This document shows, piece by piece, positions 43,301-50,105 of a stretch of DNA of 64,000 nt. The notes beneath the pieces are model-generated. The model did no database searches, was not told where the DNA came from, and was given only the letters and a program-made list of their open reading frames with translations. The stretch's first letter is position 1. Every line of letters starts with the position of its first letter. A program made the translations under genes and the position numbers. The DNA comes from Trissonchulus latispiculum (taxonomy: Eukaryota; Nematoda; Enoplea; Enoplida; Ironidae). The stretch lies in contig JASAND010020375.1 of assembly GCA_030248195.1 (NCBI GenBank), forward strand, positions 1-64,000, read 5' to 3'.

Positions 43301-44231
43301 ACTTTTCACTACTTTGGCAAGCCACTACTTCAGTTAGAAAGCAGCTATCGGGGCAACTAAAAAAGGGTCCCGGGGTATTTTTGTGTAGAACACATCTGCT
43401 AAGTGGCAACTCTCTAGCTTGCATACTAAATTCGGCTCAATCGCGGGTAAATTTTTGGTCGTGTTTTTGCAAAAACTACATTTTTTGTGATAGCAGCCTA
43501 AGGGATAGCAATTGTACGATGGTCATGCCTCCGATAATTAGCCTCTGTGAGACCTTTAAATCGACACCCTTAGTTAAATTTTACGGCTTTCGTAGCTTAA
43601 GAAGTAGTGGATTATTTGATTTCTGCAGAAAGGACAAGTTTTTGACGCCAAAATAGGAAAATTGGCTATATCTCACGATAGGGAAAAGCTAGAAAGTTGC
43701 TTCCAAAAGCAAAATAGTAGAGTTTAACGAGTTCTTTCGAATGGATATAGTCATAGCCATGCAGCTGCTGCCAAACGTTCAGAAATTGGCAAAAACCGCC
43801 CTGAACGCAAATGTTGAATTTTTGAAGCGCGATTGCGCAGAGGGTGTTAGAACGCTAAAACAACTTATTTTGGAAAGTTTCGTTGAATTTCATCCAGGTT
43901 TACGCCGTCAATCAACAATATGTGCCCAAAAGGAATCACCACCTTAAACTATGTTATAAGCTGTTTTATTTAAGCTTTTACGTACATACTTTGAATGGCC
44001 ATTTAGCATTGTTATTTTGCATTGTTCGAGATGGCTTTGACCTAACTTTTGACTAGTCTGTAGAGTATGGTGTAAGTTCATTAGAGTAGGTTTATTAAGT
44101 TCTTAATTTATTAATTATTGATTGTCTTAATTAGTTTTGATTTTGATTCTCTTGCCTTTTTCTTTTTTTAGTCCAAACAAATCTTGGAAGGTATTGCCAA
44201 AGGATTCAGCCGAACTCATTGGGCTGTCTGA
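15801..44231 (+). CDS. Gene model: RUN-PDZ-PTB scaffold protein (17 exons found, 5' end missing)
   Basis: Seventeen exons with AG...GT borders join in a consistent reading phase to about 444 residues ending at TGA 44229-44231. Residues about 1-152 match a RUN domain (LEDILNCGLL, QYWQWMQSL, HRGRGRLFLRLAL, YYDDCSIL). Residues about 155-233 match a PDZ domain (CRILGVHLR, VTEVEPGSLADEE, IEPGDLIVDLYG, YITVIK). After an 85-residue linker, residues about 318-444 match a PTB/PID fold (RIDYPLNFAYIAG, FRCYVFEASSDEQ, then a final helix IAKGFSRTHWAV). RUN domains usually bind small GTPases of the Rab/Rap type, PDZ domains bind C-terminal peptides, and PTB domains bind NPxY-like motifs, so a cytoplasmic adaptor is the likely role. 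I know PDZ-PTB pairings (RGS12, APBA/X11) but no named family with this full order. Borders are inferred by eye; the PTB call is slightly less certain than RUN and PDZ. Confidence 0.75.
16227..16351 (+). CDS. Exon b: RUN domain, second helix pair
   Basis: Acceptor GTCTGTTTTAG, donor TTT/GTATGT. A nearer donor (AAA/GTTAGT at 16311) would break the frame into exon c, so the later one was chosen. Encodes ITSRQYWQWMQSLPSVYSTG, matching the RUN (F/Y)W.(Y/W)I block. Leaves in phase 0. Confidence 0.7.
16775..16885 (-). repeat. tRNA-like sequence, probable SINE head
   Basis: On the minus strand: an A-box-like TGGCATTGGCGTTGG, then a good B box GGGTTCGATCCCC. The surrounding arms do not form a full cloverleaf, so this is a repeat and not a working tRNA. 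Confidence 0.45.
17872..17973 (+). CDS. Exon c: RUN domain core
   Basis: 34 codons, phase 0 on both sides. Acceptor TTTTGCAG, donor CTG/GTTAAG. Encodes HRGRGRLFLRLALCKKLLP, the most conserved RUN segment (GRAW.R.AL..K.L). All three frames are open here; only this one continues in phase and fits RUN. Confidence 0.75.
18520..18565 (+). CDS. Exon d: RUN domain
   Basis: Acceptor GCTGTTTCAG, donor ACTG/GTACGT. Encodes QYYDDCSILGNEILT, equivalent to the RUN F-Y-x-x-x-A-I/L-L segment. Enters phase 0, leaves phase 1. Confidence 0.75.
18641..18681 (+). CDS. Exon e: RUN domain
   Basis: Acceptor TTGTCCCAG, donor GAG/GTAAAA. Encodes VWLPALFRFQTGE after the split codon GAT. The intron from d to e is only 75 nt. 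A SINE begins 8 bp after this donor. Confidence 0.7.
18690..19003 (-). repeat. tRNA-derived SINE
   Basis: Minus-strand head (about 19003-18920) reads GGGATGGCCGAGTGGTCTAA ... GGTGGTTCGATCCCC, a Leu/Ser-type tRNA start with A and B boxes but without a paired acceptor stem. An unrelated body of about 230 bp follows, down to 18690. It lies in the intron after exon e, its end 8 bp from the donor. Confidence 0.7.
19677..19712 (+). CDS. Exon f: RUN domain, end
   Basis: A 36-nt micro-exon: acceptor TTTTTTCCAG, donor CCA/GTAAGA. Encodes NATFLDDSWELP, matching the RUN C-terminal F.L.(D/L) strand. Phase 0 on both sides. Confidence 0.7.
20848..20900 (+). CDS. Exon g: RUN-PDZ junction and PDZ beta-1/2
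   Basis: Acceptor TTCTTTCTAG, donor GAG/GTATAT. Encodes IYRQYELAPCRILGVHL. RILGVHL takes the place of the PDZ carboxylate-binding loop and beta-2. Leaves with AG, completed by A of the next exon across a 14.3-kb intron. Confidence 0.7.
21324..21674. mobile_element. G/C-tract MITE, family E
   Basis: Ends CCAGGGTATTTCTAG and TATAAAAAACCCTGG, with a 5-bp TSD ATATT at 21319-21323 and 21675-21679. The interior is C- and G-run rich, with a variant of the conserved hairpin near 21480 (CTCGCCGGAG). Confidence 0.85.
22915..23211 (-). CDS. Three-finger-like protein, coding exon 2
   Basis: Acceptor GTTTCTTCTACTACAG, 98 codons, stop TAG at 22915-22917. Encodes ATGCNGSGLYCYCAQTNFC, the polyglutamine linker and the hydrophobic end. 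An internal GTAATG after SGSVL could be an alternative donor, which would replace the hydrophobic tail. Confidence 0.6.
   Translation of the reverse strand, partial: ATGCNGSGLYCYCAQTNFCLDPGQSKQSLIDQSSQKQQQQQTSDHSAGHLTNHASGSVLVMHPCQGRLYKQTVTALLQLRLLGIVLLLAIPLITMKLT
22915..25576 (-). CDS. Gene model: secreted ten-cysteine three-finger-like receptor or decoy (2 coding exons)
   Basis: Two minus-strand exons join in phase 0 into 239 residues. A signal-peptide-like segment (LLSTILSPILVHLLLLSLQS) is followed by ten cysteines: RCYC, SYC, NTC, AIC, HYC, TGC, YCYC and NFC. The order C..R, then C, C and CxC-x4-5-C, with a total of ten, resembles TGF-beta-receptor/Ly6-type three-finger ectodomains. A Ser/Gln linker (QKQQQQQ) follows, then a very hydrophobic C-terminus (LLGIVLLLAIPLI plus four residues) suited to a tail anchor or GPI signal. 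There is no kinase domain, so if it belongs to the TGF-beta receptor fold it would be a BAMBI-like decoy; a Ly6-type protein is the main alternative. The gene is nested in the 14.3-kb intron of the RUN-PDZ-PTB gene, on the opposite strand. Confidence 0.6.
23607..23999. mobile_element. G/C-tract MITE, family C copy 1
   Basis: Ends CTGGCTTATTTTAG and TAAAAATAAGCCAG, inserted into a TA repeat (TATAT on both sides). Contains CCGGCGAAGCCGG at 23830-23842. Confidence 0.85.
24765..25043. mobile_element. G/C-tract element, family D
   Basis: Starts AGGCCGCACCCAGGGGG and ends CCTGGGTACGGGCCT, an imperfect inverted repeat. A second, apparently truncated start (GGCCGCACCCAGGGGGG, with the same GGGGTCTAGACCCCCCC palindrome) is at about 24030. 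Lies just downstream of the three-finger exon 1 donor. Confidence 0.65.
25154..25576 (-). CDS. Three-finger-like protein, coding exon 1
   Basis: ATG at 25576, 141 codons, donor AAG/GTTAGT at 25153. Contains the signal peptide and the first six cysteines, ending SAWFHYCYYNDK. A candidate acceptor (GATCTATATTGACCTCCAG) lies 18 bp upstream of the ATG, so a 5' UTR exon is expected. Confidence 0.65.
26011..26116 (-). other. Candidate 5' UTR exon of the three-finger-like gene
   Basis: Minus strand: acceptor TTTTTCTTATTGCAG, donor ACT/GTAAGT. All three frames contain stops, so it can only be untranslated. It lies 0.44 kb upstream of the start codon exon. Confidence 0.4.
27395..28516. mobile_element. 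hAT-type non-autonomous element, 1.12 kb
   Basis: Perfect 13-bp ends TAGTGATGTGCGC and GCGCACATCACTA, with an 8-bp target duplication ATTAAGAA at 27387-27394 and 28517-28524. The 8-bp TSD is diagnostic of the hAT superfamily. Both subterminal regions are packed with overlapping GGAGCTCCGG palindromes (27421-27487, 28415-28505). A 63-codon internal ORF at 28212-28403 shows no recognisable transposase feature. Confidence 0.92.
28525..33046. other. Intronic stretch of the RUN-PDZ-PTB gene
   Basis: No exon could be supported. Contains (TA)n tracts near 30440-30498 and 31291-31324. The ORF at 28941-29252 has a splice-acceptor-like start but no domain and no partner exons. Confidence 0.5.
30440..30498. 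repeat. (TA)n microsatellite
   Basis: About 29 uninterrupted TA dinucleotides. Other shorter TA tracts: 23585-23605, 24000-24020, 26909-26952, 31291-31324 and 63570-63602. Confidence 0.98.
33047..33511. mobile_element. G/C-tract MITE, family B relative
   Basis: Right end CTAGAATAAGCCCAG (33494-33508) as in the other family B copies. The left end has decayed. TATGGTGGAGACC occurs directly on both outer sides (about 33034 and 33513), suggesting an unusually long duplication. Hairpin CCGGCTTCGCCGG at 33315-33327. Confidence 0.65.
34473..34987. mobile_element. Fold-back element, family F copy 1 (515 bp, palindromic throughout)
   Basis: The two halves are inverted copies around a centre near 34730 (TTGAAGCCAAAAA ... 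TTTTTGGCTTCAA). Each end is itself a hairpin (TAACTAAGAGTGTGAC-aagc-GTCACACTCTTAGTTA). The ends are CAAGAGTAC / GTACTCTTG. A 7-bp TSD GTAATAG lies at 34466-34472 and 34988-34994. Internal direct repeats of ACAACTGAGTACC occur in each arm. ORFs on both strands are mirror images and not genes. Confidence 0.95.
35210..35270 (+). CDS. Exon h: PDZ domain, middle
   Basis: Acceptor TTCTTGTTTCAG, donor GAG/GTATAT. Encodes VHDDRLLVTEVEPGSLADEE, matching the PDZ pattern V..V.PGS.A. Phase fits exon g and exon i. Confidence 0.8.
35278..35600. mobile_element. Probable decayed G/C-tract element, family B-like
   Basis: CTTATTCTGGGGATTTTTTC begins 7 bp after the exon h donor and matches the start of the 44844 element. 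The other end is not clear. Confidence 0.45.
35674..36746. mobile_element. 1.07-kb TIR element in the exon h-i intron
   Basis: Inverted ends TTAAGCCCGGTGGTTTATAC (35674) and the complementary GTATGAACCGGGCTTTAA (to 36746). Subterminal runs of GTGCTTT / AAAGCAC occur in both arms. The coding-like stretch around 36200-36400 (minus strand: LLAIELRRRVLDFRW) may be a transposase remnant with stops. TTAA occurs at both ends. Confidence 0.7.
36844..36972 (+). CDS. Exon i: PDZ domain, end
   Basis: 43 codons, acceptor GCTTTTTCTAG, donor AAG/GTACTA, phase 0 on both sides. Encodes ARIEPGDLIVDLYGESM, then a helix FKRLMDDYEG and a last strand PIYITVIK. It matches the PDZ GD.I...NG..... and L.V.R elements. 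Confidence 0.85.
37007..37350. mobile_element. G-tract MITE, family A copy 2
   Basis: Same sequence as the 9181 element (TCATTTTTTAGGGTTTTGAAAGTGGGGG; end AAAAAATGCCAG). A 7-bp TSD GTTTACT lies at 37000-37006 and 37351-37357. It begins 35 bp after the exon i donor. Confidence 0.92.
37409..37492 (+). CDS. Exon j (tentative): linker
   Basis: 28 open codons between acceptor TCTGTTTTAAG and a weak donor GAG/GTTAGG, phase 0 on both sides. Encodes AGDKLSSINSSRGRSLFFE and more. The model stays in frame with or without it, so it may be skipped or false. It lies just after the family A MITE. Confidence 0.5.
37933..38102 (+). CDS. Exon k: linker before PTB
   Basis: Acceptor TTTGTTTCAG, donor GA/GTAGGT. 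Encodes 56 residues including GHIFPPLMPHLEAVGLSRTV, ending in a Ser/Ala/Pro-rich stretch (QPSTADGKSGAPAAESN). Higher GC than its flanks. Leaves phase 2. Confidence 0.7.
38154..38517. mobile_element. G/C-tract MITE, family C copy 2
   Basis: Ends CTGGCTTACTTC and GGAAGTAAGCCAG, 5-bp TSD ACTGT at 38149-38153 and 38518-38522. Variant hairpin CCGGCTTCGGCGG near 38281. It begins 52 bp after the exon k donor. Confidence 0.92.
39698..39743 (+). CDS. Exon l: PTB domain, first strand
   Basis: Acceptor TTTCTTCTAG, donor GTT/GTAAGT. Encodes GEFLVTFCGHTDVGV, like the PTB opening 'F.V.Y.G...V'. Enters phase 2, leaves phase 0. Confidence 0.7.
40100..40165 (+). CDS. Exon m: PTB domain, first helix region
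   Basis: 22 codons, acceptor TTGTATTTAG, donor AGA/GTAAGT, phase 0 on both sides. Encodes CGTVELIEGAVVTVLKKC. Confidence 0.7.
41552..41611 (+). CDS. Exon n: PTB domain strands
   Basis: 20 codons, acceptor TTCTTTTTCTAG, donor ACG/GTGCGA. Encodes SVYLKFGETDLTTTCSESET, equivalent to the PTB strand that starts V.L.V....I....... Confidence 0.7.
41673..41745 (-). tRNA. tRNA-like sequence, probably a pseudogene or SINE head
   Basis: A 73-nt minus-strand segment with complementary ends (TGTCCA ... TGGACA), a D-arm-like TAGCTCAGTGGTAGCT and a T-arm GGCGGTTCGATCCCGGC with a consensus B box. No regular anticodon stem-loop can be drawn, so it is unlikely to be a working tRNA. Confidence 0.5.
41770..42123. 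mobile_element. Fold-back element, family F copy 2 (354 bp)
   Basis: Palindromic: TAAGAGTGTGACGCTAGGCACA at the left pairs with TGTGCCTAGTGGCACACTCTTA at the right, then TTATCAGAGCAAAAACT with its complement. 7-bp TSD CTCTGAT at 41763-41769 and 42124-42130. The left tip has lost the TACATAATA part; the right tip ends ACTCTTG. Confidence 0.9.
42385..42467 (+). CDS. Exon o: PTB domain core strands
   Basis: Acceptor AAAATTTCAG, donor GG/GTTAGT. Encodes ILLKHGFPEIASCGRRIDYP and LNFAYIA, matching the PTB I..C..D....FAYI strands. Leaves phase 2. Confidence 0.78.
42752..42818 (+). CDS. Exon p: PTB domain strand before the C-terminal helix
   Basis: Acceptor CTATATTTCAG, donor CAA/GTACGT. Encodes ETTCTLAKKFRCYVFEASSD, like PTB '...C.VF.......'. 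Phase fits both neighbours. Confidence 0.78.
43209..43378. repeat. Short inverted repeat pair
   Basis: GGGACCCTTTTTTAGTT near 43216 is perfectly complementary to AACTAAAAAAGGGTCCC near 43358. It may be the end of an element or a small fold-back. Confidence 0.6.
44172..44231 (+). CDS. Exon q: PTB C-terminal helix and stop
   Basis: Acceptor TCTTTTTTTAG. Encodes SKQILEGIAKGFSRTHWAV followed by TGA. This gives the amphipathic helix that closes a PTB fold, as expected for the last exon. Confidence 0.75.
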   Translation, partial: SKQILEGIAKGFSRTHWAV

Positions 44232-44843
44232 ACAATAGAAAGTTATTTGATGATGTGAAGTAGTAGTAAAGTACATAGTTCAGTATTTTTGTACAGTTTC
44301 TGTACTGATCCTAAGATCTGACCCTCCCCTCCCACTCTCCTGTCTTTACGGTATTTTGCTAATTTCGTTATTCCGGGCGTTTTGAGGCAAACTTAACCAG
44401 TTTTGTTGAACATTGTAAATTTCTACGGTAATTATTACTACGGTTTTCTGTAGCGTAGTGCTTTAGTTGACTGAAACAACGTCAAAACTGTTATTATAGC
44501 ATGGGTGCTTTTTTACTGGCCCTTTCCCGGCCCCAGAAATTTTGATCAATCTTGTTCAGCTATAACTTGTATATGTGCAGCCCTTTATTGTTTTGTCAAT
44601 GTTTTTGGTTTAAATTTCTTTTTCGATCAAATATGTGAACAAGGTCCCCCTCCCCTGTAAATAGTTATGAAATAGGTATAGTTATGCAAATGTATGGATA
44701 ATTAAGCGGCCCTTTTAAAACTGTCATAGCGTTTATTTGCCATTAGTTCATTCTTATTAATTAGAGTACAGTTTCGAAATAATGGTGAATTAATTTAAAA
44801 ATACGAAGCTGCTTAAAATTTTAGATTAAATTTCATCAACTTT
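44232..44843 (+). other. Presumed 3' UTR of the RUN-PDZ-PTB gene
   Basis: Follows the TGA. No clear AATAAA is close by; ATTAAA occurs near 44824, and an AATAAA at 46073-46078 would place the family B element inside the UTR. Confidence 0.4.
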
Positions 44844-45251
44844 CTGGGCTTATTCTAGGGATTTTTTCTTGGGGGGGGGCTTCTTGGGGGGGCCCCCCCC
44901 AAAGGTCCGAGGGGCAAGGAATTTTTGGGGGGGGCGAAAATTTTTCGAAAAATATGCTAAAAATAGCGCTTTTTTTCTGGCATATACTATAAAAGTTGAT
45001 TTTCATAGCAAAAATAAGCAGATTTAGTGTTGAAAAGGGCAAAAATTGAGTAAAAATCTCCGGCGAAGCCGGAAAATTTTTGAAAATTTGGCCTTCTGAG
45101 CGATTTTTTCAGGGCAAAAGTTGGTACCAAAAGGGGCACCCACTTTTTTGGGGGGGGGGGGCGATTTTTTGGGGGGGAACGATTTTGGGGGGGGGGGGAA
45201 GGGTGTTTATGGGGGGGCCCCCCCCACCCCCCCCCACTAGAATAAGCCCAG
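44844..45251. mobile_element. G/C-tract MITE, family B copy 2
   Basis: Ends CTGGGCTTATTCTAG and CTAGAATAAGCCCAG with a 5-bp TSD ACTTT at 44839-44843 and 45252-45256. Contains CCGGCGAAGCCGG at 45060-45072. The long open frames over it are artefacts of its G and C runs. Confidence 0.93.
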
Positions 45252-46329
45252 ACTTTGTTGTTGTGAAGTATTTCCGTATTTCTTCCAACTTCGCAGTTAT
45301 ATATACAGTTGAATTGTCTAATTTTGCTTTATTTAGTTGTTTTTCTAGTCTTTTGTCCGGGTTTTTGTGCTTTCATGACATTCCATATTTATTTTTTTGG
45401 GATTATTTTATGTTTTTGCTGGCTATTTAGCTTATTCTACTTTTCAGATGTTATTACGGTATATATTTGTTATTAAAGGTTGATCTGATATTTAAATTAT
45501 TTTATGCTAGCTTATACATTGTTGCTTCAGTTATTTCATTTTTCTTTAAGTGGAATATTCTTTGATGCATATGTCTAGTACAGGCAATTGTGTTTCTCAC
45601 TAAATTTTGTTTTCAAATTATTAAAATTGTCAACTTTAAAGCCAATGAACGAATGCTATTTATTTACCATTAGCAAAATTTTCCAGCCCGAATTTTACTC
45701 CAATACACTTGTTATATTGCACAATGAAGTTAGTTGTGATAATGATTTATAACGAGCTACGGTTAGTTAACATGAATCTAATTTTGTACCTGTTTTATTT
45801 TGCAGAAACTTAATCCTAGAGTCTAATATGAATTAGAATGAATGTTAACATATGCATTCTTTGCTTTGCTTTGCAGTCTAAAACATTTTATACTCAGAAC
45901 AATGTCATGATTATTTGAGAAGGTTCCCTGCTGCAACTTTTTTCCGATTCTTGTTGAATTATTTGTTTATGTTGCATCCTATGTCTGTGATATTATGTGA
46001 TTATTTTAATTGCTTGCCGTTCCCAGAAATATGTGTGTATATGCATGTGTTGTTTTGGGCTTTGGGACAGAAAATAAAGACAAAGCTGTGCCTTTCATTA
46101 TTTAGGCCTTAGCTGGAAGCTATCGTTTTGTAAAGATTTTGCTTCGTCGGGCAGATGCATTGCAGTCAGACCACGGAGCTATAGGATAATGCAGCGGATT
46201 TCACCGATAGAATTGAACCATTAGTTTTGTGTTAGTATTATAACCCTTAGTTAATTCGTTGCACGAAATCTGGTTAAATTAACGTGTAGCTTAACTCCGA
46301 ATGAAGTGGTCAGCGAGTGAATGCGCCTA
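45252..46329. other. AT-rich non-coding stretch
   Basis: No gene seen. AATAAA at 46073-46078 could be a polyadenylation signal. Confidence 0.5.
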
Positions 46330-47916
46330 ACTAAAGTCTGACCAAAAATTCTTGGAACCGAACTGTGAGCGCTTGTCCTGAGTTAACCTTTGAAGCTAGT
46401 CTATATAAAGTATGTATTTTTAGAAACCTCAGGAGGAGGAGAATCCGGTAAAACCATCATATCCGGCCTATATCCGGTTACCGGATGCCAAATCGATAAA
46501 AACTCTTCAGATTCGGAAAGACAATGCTAATTCATTCATACTCTAGCATATTGCTCCTTAGCCCAAGACATCTCCGAAAATCCGGTCACATCCGGTCTAT
46601 GTCCGGTAACCGGATGTCTAGGTCACAAAAACTGTACAGCAAGATGGGTAGGTCTTACAGTTTCGCTGATTGAATTTTTCGATTCAGCGGGTCGAAATTA
46701 GTCTATATACGAAGTTTTGTCCAATTTGGATTAAAATTGCGTGATTTATGCTAGTATCCGGTGCGAAAAAAACCGAAAAATCGGTTTTTCCGGTCTGGTG
46801 CTCGCAATCGCGGATAAAAAATGTTAGTTTTTGGCACAATGAATATTTGGGAGGCTACTTTCATTTTACCGGTGTCAAAGTAATCGAATATCCGGTCGAT
46901 TTCCGGTTCTGAGCTTTGCAATTTAAGATTTCATGGGCTATTATCTCAGTATCCGGTTGGTCCGGAAGTCTAATTATTTCATTAAAATGACATTTTGTCT
47001 ATCCCTAACAAGCATCAACCTCAAATTACTTCATATCTGCTGTAATTTTTGAATGATAGCGTTTTAAAAATGGTTCAAAAATAAGTTATATTGCGTGCGA
47101 CAGAGCTAAGCGTATGGGATCAAATCGCATATCCGGTTTAACAATTACACAAAACAAGCAAAATCAGCACGTTTTTAAAACGATATCATTCAAAAATTAC
47201 AGAAGATATGAAGTAATTTGAGGTTGATGCTTGTTAGGGAAAGACAAAATGTCATTTTAATGAAATAATTTGACTTCCGGAACAACCGGATGGATACTGA
47301 GATAACAGCCCATGAAATCTCAAATTTCAAAGCTCAAAACCGGAAATCGACCGGATATTCGATTACTTTGACGCCGGTAAAATGAAAGTAGCCTCCCAAA
47401 TATTCATTGTGCCAAAAACTAACATTTTTTATCCGCGATTGCGAGCACCAGACCGGAAAAACCGATTTTTCCGGTTTTTTCGCACCGGATACGACCATAA
47501 ATCACGCAATTTTGGTCCAAATTGGACAAAATTTCGTACATAGACTAATTTCCACCCGCTGAATCTAAAAATTCAATCAGCGAAACTGTACGACCTACCC
47601 ATCTTGCTATACAGTTTTTGTGACCTAGACACCCGGTTACCGGACATAGACCGGATGTGACCGGATTTTCGGAGATGTCTTGGGCCAAGGACCAATATGC
47701 TAGAGTATGAATTAATTAGCATTCTCTTTCCGAATCTGAAGCGTTTCTATCGATTTGGCATCTGGTAACCGGATATAGACCGGATATGAAGGTTTTACCG
47801 GATTCTCCTCCTCCTGAGGCTTCCAGAAATATATACTTTATATAGACTAGCTTCAAAGGTTAACTCAGGACAAGCGCTCACAGTTCGGTTCCAAGAATTT
47901 TTGGTCAGACTTTAGT
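46330..47916. mobile_element. 1.6-kb near-perfect fold-back (hairpin) element
   Basis: The left arm (46330 to about 47070) is repeated inverted in the right arm (about 47185-47916), leaving a loop of about 110 bp. Ends ACTAAAGTCTGACC / GGTCAGACTTTAGT. The arms carry many copies of ATCCGGT / ACCGGAT. No ORF over 60 codons and no clear TSD. Confidence 0.93.
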
Positions 47917-49675
47917 ATGAATGTGTCTGTAGCACATCGTAGTCGCACTGAGTAACGTTGGCTTAATGTACAGTTTAATACATAATCTTGTTGAGACTTG
48001 CCTGAAGCGTCCTTACATGACATACATACGGGATACATAAACTCCTAGAAAACACCAATCTAAGAATCTCTCTCTATCTCTCTACGGTAGTCGCTGCAGC
48101 AAACAAGTTTAATCGTGAACTGCACCAAAAAGTTTAAGAATAGCAAAAGTCTACCTGTTGGATTCTCATTCAAAGATTAACTTGACTTGCTAATCTGCAG
48201 CTATCCTTTAGCTTTTTTGGTGCAGTCCTCGGTAAGTCGTCTAGCTCCCAAAAGCTTACTCCTAATTTGGTAGCAGGATTATTGATTTGATAGATTAGTC
48301 ATTGTTTTTACCCTTAGCTTTTGAAAACGGATGTGGATACCAAAGCTAGTGCTGGAGGCTGGAAAAGAGCCGCATTATCGGAAAGTTGAATTGTTAAACT
48401 GAAATTGGTGGCTTTTGGAACCGCCTACTGCTGGACTGTTTGAAATGCCAGACAAGCATTATATGTTGAGAGTCCTGTTCCTGTTAGTTAGGTGTATAGT
48501 AGAGGACTTGATATATGATATATGTTGGATATCTTTTCAGCAGTAAAATTTTCAGTCGTCAATCTTAGCACAACAAGAATGAAGGTCCGACGTTAGGACA
48601 TAGCCTCAGGCGGTGGCAAAAGTAGATTGATGATTTTTTTACTGGAATGGATCAAATGAACATTATTTCCCCCCCCCCCCAATAATAGGCTGTCAGCTTC
48701 ACTTATAGCAACAGATCAGCCAAGCCTTATAGCCTTATTTAATAGTATATATAAAGGAAACAGACAAGGAAATTGCAAACAAGGAAATTTCCACAGCAGT
48801 TAATTAAAAAAGTTAAAAAGATAAGCTTAAAAGATTACCAAAGTTGCCTCTTTTTGCCATTTTTCGTAGTCTTTTTACTTAACTTTTACAGAGTGGCTGT
48901 TTTGGGAAATCTGATCTCACGTATTTTTGTAACATAAGAATGGTGGAGAGCGCAACAAACGAGTGGGGGGGGGGGGGGGAGGTGGGGGACTCTGGGAGGG
49001 CGGCGGGGGGGAGAAAGTGCTGGTGGCTGTCTTGTTCTGTCTATTATGTAAATTTAAGGGAATGGGTCAGGGATATTAACATTTTGTATTTTAATTTTAT
49101 TTTATTTATTTATTTTTTTTTTTTTTTTGTTTTGTTTTTATTTTTTTTTGATTGACGGGGGGGGGGGTGGAGCGGGGGGGGGGGGGGGGGGGGCGGGGGG
49201 GGGGGGGGGGGGGGAAGGTGGGGGGGGGGGTGGGGGGGTGTTTGTGTTGGGCGTCTGCGGCTGTGTGGTTTGGGGGGGGGGGGTGGTGGGGGGGAAATAG
49301 AAAAGTTTTTTGCATTCCAACAACAAATCAAGCTCTAAGGTTTGGCTGATTTCTTGCTATAAGTAATTGAAGTTGACCAAATTTTTTGGGGGATAAAGTT
49401 TAAATGATCCGCGGTAACGTTTCCAGCATTTCCTGAAGAAGTTGTGACAGCACCCACAATTGAAGTTTTTCGCAATCATATCGCAAACATTACAGTTCAA
49501 CAACATTCAGAAGGTCGGGTACATGTAGTCGGCTATCGGCCCAACCCGAACCTTCACCCACAGTGACCATCGTTATTTTTGTTATAACATTATGCTAAAC
49601 TTTGTTTAACATATATGTTGACTGGTAAAATAAATGAATTACAATTAGATATATTGTAACATATATATTGTTTCA
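47917..49675. other. Non-coding stretch with extreme G tracts
   Basis: No gene seen. 48965-49012 and 49157-49291 are almost pure G on the plus strand; the second follows a T-rich tract at 49108-49152. Proline-rich minus-strand ORFs here are artefacts. Confidence 0.7.
49157..49291 (+). repeat. G-rich homopurine-like tract
   Basis: G runs up to about 20 broken by single A, C or T bases; strong potential for G-quadruplex structure. Confidence 0.9.
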
Positions 49676-50105
49676 TTTCCAACAGAGAAGCCCCCCCACT
49701 GTCCCCCGTTAAGCGGAATCTGATCCGGGCTATCCAGCACTAATTGACTGGCCAGAGGCCTTCAAGAACAAGGCCAAGGAAGTCCTCCATCCGGACTCCA
49801 GTGTAAAGCTGAAGTTCGTTGGAGAGGAGATGGAAGGACAGGCCTCCATTTTCTCCAAAGAGGCCCACAAAATTAAGCACAAAGATGATTTTCCGGGCAC
49901 AAAGTCTTACGAGGAATGTATGGCCCTGGCGTGAGTGGTACACAAAAATACACTCCGGTACTTGGGGGTCACAGAAGATCTGTGCCAAGTGCAACAATGC
50001 CAGGACGGCCAAGATCTTCCCACAGTTCACAGTTCGTTGTGGTCCTGGAATATCGGACTAGGACCGATGAGGGCCTTTGATGCGCCTGAGTTGTATCCGG
50101 CCCGA
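49676..50105 (+). pseudogene. Decayed third copy of the duplicated 496-nt exon
   Basis: Similar at protein level to the 58838 exon (PVKRNLIR, then HPDSSVKLKFVGEE, NTLRYLG and DEGL). It has a stop after AIQH caused by a 2-nt insertion, TGA in place of the Arg codon in the ALARVVHKNT segment, an extra G in TTGGGGG, and it loses similarity after DEGL. Preceded by a possible acceptor TTTCCAACAG like the other copies. Confidence 0.75.

Noticed and set aside
49106..49331. Proline-rich minus-strand ORFs and glycine-rich plus-strand ORF
   Set aside because: They are read-outs of the G/C homopolymer tract in every frame, with no start context or splice structure.
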